Position numbers and translations under genes: made by a program
In this document: one piece after another, positions 56,021 through 64,000 of the stretch
Numbering within the stretch: position 1 is the stretch's first letter
Layout: each line of letters begins with the position of its first letter
The notes under the pieces: model-generated
Told to the model about the DNA's origin: nothing
Databases searched by the model: none
The model's input: only the letters and a program-made list of their open reading frames with translations
Assembly (NCBI GenBank): GCA_050084515.1
Contig: CM114273.1
Location: forward strand, 5,456,001 to 5,520,000
DNA: 64,000 nucleotides
Direction: 5' to 3'
DNA from: Blasia pusilla
Taxonomy: Eukaryota; Marchantiophyta; Marchantiopsida; Blasiales

Positions 56021-56464
56021 AGGTAGCTGAAATAATACTCTATTTTGATGCCATTGGATATATTTGTAAATAGAATGTGAAATATAGCATATTGAAGTGG
56101 ATGGATTAAGGAAGTATGTTGCCTAGGTTTGAGCGCATCGATGTCACAGATATAGCAACGAATGAGAATCTCCTCCGATTGGAAATGTATTGTAGAGAAT
56201 GGAAGCTAAGATTGTGAGAACTGTAACATATTGTAGAAAGTGGAAGCTAAAGATTGTGAAGCCATGTGATATTCGAGGATATTTTTTTATCATCCGGAAT
56301 TGGAACTTGAGTTCCAAATCTTTTCTATTCAATGAGCGTATTTATTGTCATGTAATGATTGTACGATGAACTTGTTATGTGACATGTGTGTCTAGTTTCT
56401 TATTGTAGAGCTTGCATCCTCAACGTTGCCATCCTCTGCATTAATTAGAACAGTTGTTCCAATA
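56021..56464. other. No gene; sequence grades into the satellite
   Basis: AT-rich. CATCCGGAATTGGAACTTGAGTTCC at 56,291 already resembles part of the satellite unit that follows. Confidence 0.5.
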
Positions 56465-57475
56465 AGCCTGCTCCTAAGATCCCTTCGTCCGAAACAATTG
56501 TAGAATCCGAACTTTGGTTCTAATTGTGTTTCAAATTGCAGCGCCGGTTGAAATTCATTTAGAGCCAAACTTGGACTCAGTCCAATTGGATCCTTTGATC
56601 CAATTCCGACCACAAAAGGCACCCAGTAAAGGGAAATACCCATCCTCGATTGGAACTGTAGTTCCGAACGGCCTCCTCCTTGCACCCCAATAGGTCGGCA
56701 ACAACTGCTGAATCGAAACGTTAGTTTTGATTGTATCCCAAACTGTTATGCCCGCTAAAAGGCATTTGGAGCCAAACTTAGTCAGAGTTCCATTGGATCC
56801 TAAGATCCAACTCTGGCCGCAGAAGGCGTATGATAAAGGAAAATCCCCATCCTTGATTGAAACTTTAATTCCGAATGGCCCGCTCCTTACATCCCAATAG
56901 GTCGGCGGAGTTTGGAGAATTGGAACCTTGGTTTTGATTGTGTCCCAGACTGCCGCGCTCGCTCAAGGTCATTTGGAGCCAAACTAAGTGTGAGTCCAAT
57001 TGTATCCTAAGATCCAATTCCGGCCGTTGAAGGCGTCCGGTAAAGGGAAATCCCCATCCTCAATTGGAACTTTAGTTCCGAATTGCTTGCTCCTTGCATC
57101 CAATAGGTCAAAAATAAATGTATAATCTAAACGTAAATTTTGGTTGTCCCAATGGAACCGAAGATCCAATTCTTGTCCCAGAAGGCGTCTGGTAATATTT
57201 AATCCCAATTTTTAATTGGAACTGTGGGTCTAAATGACCTGCTCCTTACATCCCAATAGGTCGGCAATAAGTGTAGAATCGGAACCCTAGTTGTGATTGT
57301 GTCCTAAACTACCGCGACCGCTCAACATCATTTGGAGCCAAACTTACTCTAAGTCAAATTGGATCCTAAGATCCAATTTCGATCGTAGAAGGCATCTGGT
57401 GAGGGAAATCCCCATCCTCGGTTGGAAATGTAGTTCCAAACGGCATGCTCCCAAGATCCCAATGAGTTGGCAAAA
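56465..57475. repeat. Satellite-like array, ~206-bp unit, about 5 copies
   Basis: The landmark CCAATAGGTCGGC (or variant) occurs at about 56,485, 56,691, 56,898, 57,104, 57,257 and 57,463. Spacing is 206-207 bp except one 153-bp unit with an internal deletion. Each unit contains ATTTGGAGCCAAACT, a GGATCCTAAGATCC palindrome, AAGGGAAATCCCCATCCT and a TTGGAAC-TA-GTTCC palindrome. Copies differ by roughly 10-20%. Open frames are short and differ between units, so it is not coding. Confidence 0.9.
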
Positions 57476-58336
57476 AATGTAGTTCGAGCTCATTCAGAAC
57501 TAGAGTTCCAATTGCTTTTTCTTGGCACTCGGTGGGAGCTTCTCGGGGGCCGAACCAACACATTGCGCTGTCAACTTCAGAGCTTTCTTGACCGGTAGAA
57601 ACCAAATACTTCCGAGTTCATTTGGATCTAGAGTTCAAAACGCCATTCAATAACCTTTCAATGGAGCAATAGTTCCAAATGCCATAGAAATGTTAGTAGG
57701 ATGTATTCCAAAGCCCGAACAGCTCCTTCAACGGGAAGTAGTAGGTCTACCAGCAATAGGACTTTACAGATTCTTTCCGGCTGGGGAGAAGTGGGGTTGG
57801 GGTGGAGGGTCCATGAGGCCAAGATTATTTGTTTCTTTACTTGAGAATGTTTTGGAACTAGGTCTTAAGCTCCGATTTGGCTGACGAACGCACGAAACTT
57901 GGCAAAGTCTGCATTCATTCGTCCGCCACCTCCTTTATTGTGAAGTCACAAAATAAATTAGTTTATGTTGCAAATATTGCTCTGATTGGTGTACTACAAC
58001 TTTAACCACATCACACGCTAGCCTTTGCTCTCCCGAGATGTCCAAAGAAACAAAAAAAATAAACACAGTCAACATCATTCTTAACGTGTTAACTTCAAGA
58101 TCATATCAAATAGGTTGTCGGCGACTAAAAGAGACTTGAATGGTTGCAAAAGAACTTGAATATATGGTCATATTTAAATGGACTTAAGTCCATATTTTAC
58201 TTGTAAGCATGACTTCAAAAAAGTCAAAAACCCAGAAATATTTTAATTAGCCAAGAATGTCAAAATTGGTGTTTAGAAGAAGCCAACGATCCTCTCATAT
58301 TTATTTGATTATAATAGGTATTTTATTTCATTCTAG
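57476..58336. other. No gene recognised
   Basis: The first ~200 bp hold satellite-like debris (GAGTTCATTTGGATCTAGAGTTC). The rest is unique. A 64-codon open frame at 57,690-57,884 has no motif I recognise. Confidence 0.5.
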
Positions 58337-58807
58337 CTAATCGTTCCTTGGACAATATAGGATTTTCACATAACTAAGTAACAAGGATTGACTTGTAAAT
58401 CTAATTCCATTCAATTTCAACACTTGAATTTGTGGACACAAATTTCCCCCAAATTCATTCAATATCACTCCAATTAAGTGTCTCAACTCACAAGGCACCA
58501 CTCTCATATCAAGCCATCCATCTATGTCCATGGGTTCTTCTTTGTTTGTAGCAGCAGCCTCCGCAAGTTTCCTCTCTTCATCAAGTTCCCTCGATCCATC
58601 TTCACTAGTTGACAACCAAATTTCCAATGAAGTTAGTATTTCATTATTTGGATCAACTATGATGGGAAGGTACCTTTTATCCCCAAGGTTTGAACCATCC
58701 AAGTTGAGGAATGTATCATCTTGAATAAACCCCAAGGTTGCAGACACGGAAATGAACAAGTTCAGACATGTCCTCAGATATGCCCGGCCCGCACCCGAGC
58801 CCGCCAC
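58337..58807 (-). CDS. Unidentified ORF, 156 codons
   Basis: Open frame with ordinary amino-acid composition: LGFIQDDTFLNLDGSNLGDK, EILTSLEIWLSTSEDGSRELDEERKLAEAAAT cut by low complexity, then EEPMDIDGWLDMRVVPCELRH and a hydrophobic end. It resembles the end of a real protein more than chance translation because of its acidic/Ala-rich middle and the DIDGW run, but I do not recognise a family. Its first residues overlap the GC-rich dispersed repeat at 58,780, so the annotated start is doubtful. Could be an exon or a relic. Confidence 0.25.
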   Translation of the reverse strand: MAGSGAGRAYLRTCLNLFISVSATLGFIQDDTFLNLDGSNLGDKRYLPIIVDPNNEILTSLEIWLSTSEDGSRELDEERKLAEAAATNKEEPMDIDGWLDMRVVPCELRHLIGVILNEFGGNLCPQIQVLKLNGIRFTSQSLLLSYVKILYCPRND

Positions 58808-59690
58808 CTAGACCCGGGCTGACCAAGCCCGCACCAATTGCGTGGCCTGCATGGAGGGCACACGCGGGCTATATGCCATATATTCAATAGGCCATATATG
58901 GATGATATGTACTACCAAGAAATTATCATTAAGATCAAGATTTCACACAGACAAAGTCTGTGTCCCTAGACATGTTCATGTCCGGGGACTTATGTCCGTC
59001 CTAAGGATGGACATGTCCGTGCGGGTCTAGGTTTCTACAAATTGCATCCGAGCCTACAACGTACTCTTGGGCTCGCCTAACTTGCACCCAATCCAAAAAC
59101 CTGCATCTAATCTTGCTACCCATTTTTTAGCCACACCAAGTGTGTGCCTTGCTTGTAGAGGCATGCATCAAGCTCATTCGTGACTCGCAACAAGCTAACC
59201 CACGTGACCTACACGGGTTTTCCTTAAGCCTGGGCAAGGGCAGCAAGGCATGTGGTAAGCCCATACAAGGCCTATGGCTAGGCCCCCATAAGGCTTGCAA
59301 GGTCTGCATTGGGTGGGCTTAAAGCCTACATAGGGCCGACGTAGGCAAGGTTCAATGAGTGTGGGCCCTATAAGCCTTATGTGGGATTGGCTATAGGCCC
59401 CGTGTAGGCTACCGCATGCCCTACATGGGCATGTGCACGCCTTGCGCAAGCTTAGGGCAGGCTTATTGCACGCCACACGCGGGCTAGATTTCGGTGAGTC
59501 CACCAAGGCAACGGATCATAGACTGCATATCCATTCAATCCCTAATATCCATCTCCCTTAATCTAAGCCTGCATCCATTTCCACGTCTCAAGAAAATGTG
59601 AGCCACTTTGGTATCCCAAAAAACCAAGCGAGGGACCCATTTGGCATGGGATGGATAAATTCATTTCTATGCAACCATGATTGAGATGCT
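58780..59690. repeat. GC-rich dispersed repeat, copy 1
   Basis: Contains GGGACTTATGTCCGTCCTAA with the complementary GGATGGACATGTCCGTG (an imperfect palindrome at ~58,985-59,015), then CCGAGCC-CAACGTA-AC, then a Gly/Pro-coding-like run of TAGGCC and GGGCTTA words (59,200-59,480). A closing block follows, AATCTAAGCCTGCATCCATTTCC to GGGACCCATTTGGCATGG (59,558-59,660). The same blocks recur in copies 2 and 3. Open frames on both strands here are composition artefacts. Confidence 0.7.
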
Positions 59691-60549
59691 CATCCAATTA
59701 TGACTTTTGAGCATAGGCTTGGGGTCATTGTTACCATATTTATTCCTTATTTCTCAGGATTTACAAAGAGTAATGAGCAACTTAAGTATTTGCATTGAAT
59801 TGAGGAAATTAAAAGTGTGTTCAATATTGTTTGCAAAATCTCCCTTGAGTCCTCACGATTAGTAAGTTCAATCATATCAACATGGTTGTGATGGTAGAAC
59901 ACAGATTCATGAAGTAATGTATAGTAGCCTTCAGTCTCCTCACGTCAAAATCTAGGCCTAAATGCACTTATGCTCTCTTCAAAGTCACTTCTCAATGACA
60001 TGAGTGGCTAGTCACAAAAAGGGAATTGCTAAGAAATGGATAATGACTAGTGACTTATAAGGAAGGCAAAGCTTATATCTCTAGAGAGATTAAGTGAGTG
60101 CACTATGCTTTATTTTAATTTGGTTGCTTATCTTTATAGATGCTCTTCATATGTATGTTTCCAAGTTGATGTGACTTGAGAGATTTTATGTACTATTTAT
60201 AAATAAATTCCTAATATCCTATGAGGTGCTCATATTGAGGGCCACTCTTATGTGAGTAGAGTATTTTTCATAATTGATTGTATATTCTAGACTCATGCAA
60301 AAACATAAGGTGGTGTTGTTACAAGTGCTTATTTTTTCACTTAGTATCAAAGCTTGAGGCAAGGGGAGATTCTTCTCAAAGGAGATGTGTGGAAGGAAAA
60401 TATTTACATGTATGTGTACTTGTAAATATACAAGTATGTCTCTTGATTCTGTTTTCAATTCAATAAACCTAAGAGTATGGTAGTGACCCTAGTGGGATCT
60501 TATCTAAGAGTAAGGTAAATAAATCTAGAGTGATCAACAATATGGCACA
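59691..60549. other. No gene recognised
   Basis: AT-rich unique DNA between copies of the GC-rich repeat. Confidence 0.5.
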
Positions 60550-61030
60550 GAGACATGCACATAGATGAAGTCCGTGTCTGTGTAGACATATCCATGTCCT
60601 TGGACTTAAGTTTGTTCCTAAGATAGACAACAAGCTCAGGTACCTACGGCCCGCACTCGAGCTGGCCCCGCCCACAACGTAGACCTGAGCTTGGCTAGCC
60701 TGCACCTAGTCTAAGAATCTATTGCCCATTTTATAGCCTGCACCGGCCTACCCTAAGCCCTCATTGGCCTGTGACGAGGCCAACCGTACGGGCCTATTGT
60801 GGGTGTGGTTGTGGGCAATGCATGGGCCGGAGCCAGAGAGCCCACCCTACAGACCTGCCGCGGGCTTAGGGCGGGCCGGTGCGGGCTACATGGGGGCCAA
60901 TTTTTCCTGCCTCCTGCAATCTAAGCCCGCACCCATTCCCGTGTCCGGAGCTCCTATGGGACACCGGGTATGGATAAAACTTGGGCGGGGGACCCATTGG
61001 GAGTGTCCATTTCCGTGCAATTACCGTGCA
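60550..61030. repeat. GC-rich dispersed repeat, copy 2
   Basis: Has the diverged palindrome block (60,590-60,630), CCCACAACGTAGACCTGAGCTTGGCTA, CCCATTTTATAGCCTGCA, the GC-rich middle, and the closing AATCTAAGCCCGCACCCATTCC to GGGACCCATTGGGAGTGTCC block. Confidence 0.7.
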
Positions 61031-61365
61031 CATATCCATAATACTCCATATCCGTAGACTTATGTCTGTCCCTAGGATGGACATGTCCGTGTGGGATTGA
61101 GTAGCCGTGGTATACACCCGAGCTCGCCTTGCCTACAACATAGACCCGGGCTTGGCTACCCTACACGCAGTCTAGGAACCCGTTTCCTGTTTTGTAGTCC
61201 ATATTGGCCCCCCCTAACCCCACATTGGCCCACGACAGGTTTTCCTCCCGCAATCTGAGCCCACACCCATTTCCCCATCTTGAGTCGTGCGGGCCACCAA
61301 GATAAAGAAAAACTTGGGCAGGACCCCTTGGGCATGACTATTTGTGTGCAACTATGGTGATAGAG
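61031..61365. repeat. GC-rich dispersed repeat, copy 3 (shortened)
   Basis: Follows copy 2 directly. GACTTATGTCTGTCCCTAGG with its complement, CTACAACATAGACCCGGGCTTGGCTA, TGTTTTGTAGTCC, and the closing AATCTGAGCCCACACCCATTTCC block are all present. Most of the GC-rich middle is missing. Confidence 0.7.
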
Positions 61366-62846
61366 GAAGTTTTCACTACTTGATTTGTGTTGTGCCACAA
61401 GTTAGTGGAGCTCATGTGATGCTTCTATCCAACATGTCTCAAACTAGAGTTGGAGATATCACAAAGTTTGATGGCACCTAACTCCATGTTTGGAAACATG
61501 AGTAAGAACCTTTTAGAGAAGATGTTAATTGATATTGTGCATTCATACATATGTGGGCCCATGTCCACATCAACACACTCTAGTTGGTACAAGTATTTTA
61601 TCACATTAATTGATTAATTTTCAGGTTTTATGGCGATGTATTTGTTCAAACACAAACATGAAACCTTCAAAACTCTCAAAAAGTATAAAGTGTTTGTAGA
61701 GACTTAACCAAATCTTGTATAAAATGTCGAAGATGTGACAATGGATGAGAATACAAGTCTTCTTATTTCAATGCTTTGTATGTAATATCATATGGGATCT
61801 AATTCACAGCTTTTGCGTATACCACAAAAAATTGGAGTTTTTGAAAATAAGAACATGACACTTGTGGAGTCTTCTCTCTCCATTTACATCATTTGAAGGT
61901 GAGCTAAGGTCCCGAGGACTTATCGGGAGTGACACTCTATATTCCAAACTATTTTAAAAAATCACAAAAAATCCATTCATTAAATGAAAACATTATCTTC
62001 ATATGAAACCTTATGTTCAGCAATAGGATTTTGTATGCTAAAAAAACTATGAGCTTTAGTTTGGAGTTATTAAACCTTATCTATCCTTTGTGAGAAAACT
62101 AGATTGTAAATTATTTGCTTATGCATGCTAAGACAAGAGAAAAGAGTTTGATGCACACTTTGAGGAATCTATGTCTTTGGGTTTTGATGGGGAAGTCAAG
62201 GCCTACAAGCTTGAAAGGAAAAGGATAGAGAAGCTATAGCATCAAGAGATGACAAGTTTGAAGAAAGAACCTCATCACTTCTAGAGGAGAAGGAGAAATC
62301 CTCTTAAACTCCATTCCAAGCTCTTAAGTTTTAACATTCTCCAATTTTAAGGCATATGTTAAACCAATGGTTCCAAAAAAATTCTAAAATAACCCTTTAG
62401 TGGGAGCACATTCCAATCTTATATGGAGGAGGAACCTACTTTGGAAGAGCCTTCTCTTGGTAGTGAGTATCGGGAAAATGCCTCAATTTCTTCGTAAACT
62501 ATGAAGGATAATATATTGTCTTTGAGGAAGAGCCCAAGAGCACAAAAACCAGCAGATTCAAGATGACTATGTGCTTTCAAGTGAGATGGCTCCAATGATT
62601 AAGGGACCTTTGAAAATGGAAGAAGCTCTTGAGGGTCCTCATCTATGAACTTATGTCCAAAGAAATAAAAAAGACTTGGACCTTCACCACTCTACCTCAA
62701 GAAAGAAAGCCAAAGTAAAACCCAAAAAAAATGGGAGTATGACAAAGTATAAGGCTCAATTGGCTGCAAAAAGATACCCACAAACATACGGAGTAGACTA
62801 TAATGAAACTTTTTCTTCTACGGTAAGATTTATTCCATCCTAGTGA

Positions 62847-62996
62847 TATAACTAAATATGACTTGGACATGCAACAAATAGATGTGAAAACCACCTTATA
62901 ACTAAATATGACTTGGAGATGCAATAAATAGATGTGAAAACCACCTTATAACGAAATATGACTTGGAGATGCAACAAATAGGTGTGAAAACTACCT
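62847..62996. repeat. Tandem triplication, 3 x 50 bp, in copia RT
   Basis: Three copies of a 50-bp unit beginning TATAACTAAATATGACTTGG at 62,847, 62,897 and 62,947. The unit codes for the KYDLEMQQ region. As 50 is not a multiple of 3, each copy shifts the frame. Confidence 0.9.
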
Positions 62997-63445
62997 TCCT
63001 CCGAAAAGATATTTTCATTCAAGTACCAAGAAGGTCTAGAGGAGATTATATTTAGTAGGAATCTTAAATTGATGATTTCCATGAAAGATTTCTTAAGTTC
63101 AAAATTTAAGATGAGTGACTTTGGATAGGTTAATCATCACTCCTAAAATGAAGACCATGAGGAGCCACAAAGAAGGGTGGATTAGAGTCTCTCAACGACT
63201 CTATCAAAGAGAACCTCCATCACTTAGGCAGGAGGGAGTTTCGTGTTGGACTCACCTAAAAGCTTGATTCTACTTTTTAGTAGTAGTAGTAGAATCTAAG
63301 CAATATGGAGAGTGTTGTTAGAAGCCTTATGTGGGCAATGGTATGCACAAAACTTATGAGTGGGAGGCGGGTTTATCTAATTTCATGTTGATTCTTGGTT
63401 TTGATTTAAGCACAAATTTAGGCACAAGGGTGAATGTCTTCAATT

Positions 63446-63589
63446 CACCACATAAGAAAATATTTCTATACCTAGGATATGTAGAGTGGGCTGGTTATTG
63501 TTTCATTCTAAGTGACACACCACATAAGAAAATATTTCTATACCTAGGACATGTAGAGTGGGCTGGTTATTGTTTCATTCTAAGTGACA
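63446..63589. repeat. Tandem duplication, 2 x 72 bp
   Basis: Two nearly identical 72-bp units beginning CACCACATAAGAAAATATTT. The period is a multiple of 3, so an open frame crosses both (LGYVEWAGYCFILSDT and its repeat). It lies at the end of the copia relic, where RNase H would be, and the YVEWAG run may be a decayed copy of it. Confidence 0.85.
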
Positions 63590-63650
63590 CACATCAAGCT
63601 TTTGCTTTCTTAAGTGCATGGCTATGGGTTGTGTTCAAGTGAGATTTGTG

Positions 63651-64000
63651 AGTGTAAGTGTGGCGGCCCTTTGGAGACCACCAAACATGAAAGGGCGGTT
63701 TTCCCTAGTAAAAGTACAACTTGTGGCCAAAGTTTGGTGGGCATATTTTCTTTCTCACTCACAGTTTGCACTTTCTATCAAGGTGCTAAGGAACCGCAAT
63801 CAAACGCTGATTAACAAAGGAATCTTCATGAAGCAACTCAAATGAAATTCCATATCCATAAGTCTATTTATGACTTCATGAAGGAAAGTAGTTCCGTGAC
63901 TTGTCTCAAATTCCCATAAAAAAAAAGTGAATGATCTCGTATGAAAAATGGAACTCCAAAATATAGCACTAAGAAACAAGAGTTTTATAGAAGCACGACA
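63651..64000. other. No gene recognised
   Basis: Two overlapping short open frames at 63,614-63,845 have no recognisable motif; sequence may be the decayed end of the copia relic. Confidence 0.45.

Larger units (their letters stand above)
61366..63650 (+). mobile_element. Ty1/copia retrotransposon relic
   Basis: Pieces of a copia polyprotein appear in the right order but heavily deleted and full of stops. A Gag start (VGDITKFDGT) lies at ~61,445. An integrase tail (KRKEFDAHFEESMSLGFDG, EVKAYKL) lies at ~62,130-62,215. Reverse transcriptase (AQLAAKRYPQTYGVDYNETF) lies at ~62,755-62,815, then KYDLEMQQ and RKDIFIQVPRRSRGD to ~63,045. The later SLMWAMVCTK piece (~63,325) matches the copia block just before RNase H. 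About half of a full-length element is missing. LTRs were not found. Confidence 0.75.

Noticed and set aside
59150-59500. Overlapping ORFs on both strands in the GC-rich repeat
   Set aside because: Open because of composition; the translations are strings of Gly, Pro, Cys and Arg and differ between repeat copies.

Overview
This window looks like nuclear DNA from a land plant with a large, repeat-rich genome. The evidence is a Ty3/gypsy retroelement, a CACTA (En/Spm) relic with plant-specific TNP2/DUF4216 and Ptta-type domains and GT-AG introns, a Ty1/copia relic, and a non-autonomous LTR element whose primer-binding site matches tRNA-Asp, a plant hallmark. No bacterial, organellar or tRNA/rRNA genes were recognised. 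I lean towards a non-seed plant (lycophyte, fern or moss grade) but the sequence does not prove it. Nothing here is a clearly intact, recognised housekeeping gene. The best candidates for living genes are two tandem, open, paralogous ORFs at 16.3-18.3 kb.

Layout. 0.08-0.9 kb: array of short imperfect palindromes. 1.7-8.7 kb: unidentified low-copy DNA with fragments of a local repeat family ('family F'), a 3x56 bp tandem repeat and a ~0.5 kb tandem duplication. 8.74-14.0 kb and 45.0-50.25 kb: two arms of a ~5.25 kb, nearly identical inverted duplication, both bounded outside by TA microsatellites and enclosing a ~31 kb spacer. 16.1-18.5 kb: tandemly duplicated small gene with a C-terminal coiled coil; a broken third copy lies at 30.7-31.05 kb. 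23.5-25.3 kb: degenerate short-motif array. 27.9-30.2 kb: small LTR element on the minus strand. 31.7-42.35 kb: decayed Ty3/gypsy element. 50.7-54.5 kb: CACTA relic, minus strand. 54.7-56.0 kb: broken unidentified gene, plus strand. 56.5-57.5 kb: ~206 bp satellite. 58.8-61.4 kb: three copies of a GC-rich dispersed repeat. 61.4-63.65 kb: copia relic.

The most interesting object is the Ty3/gypsy element. Between its protease and reverse transcriptase it carries a cytosine-C5 DNA methyltransferase domain with motifs I, IV, VI, VIII, IX and X in canonical order. Its integrase C-terminus ends in a PHD-finger-like module where many plant chromoviruses have a chromodomain. A retroelement pairing a DNA-methylation writer with a potential histone-tail reader could in principle mark its own copies or steer its integration. 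This copy is dead: its reading frame is cut by stops that are mostly one C-to-T or G-to-A transition from the family-expected codon, which is what deamination of methylated cytosine would leave.

Every coding call rests on my reading of motifs, without database searches. Repeat boundaries are given to within a few to tens of bases.
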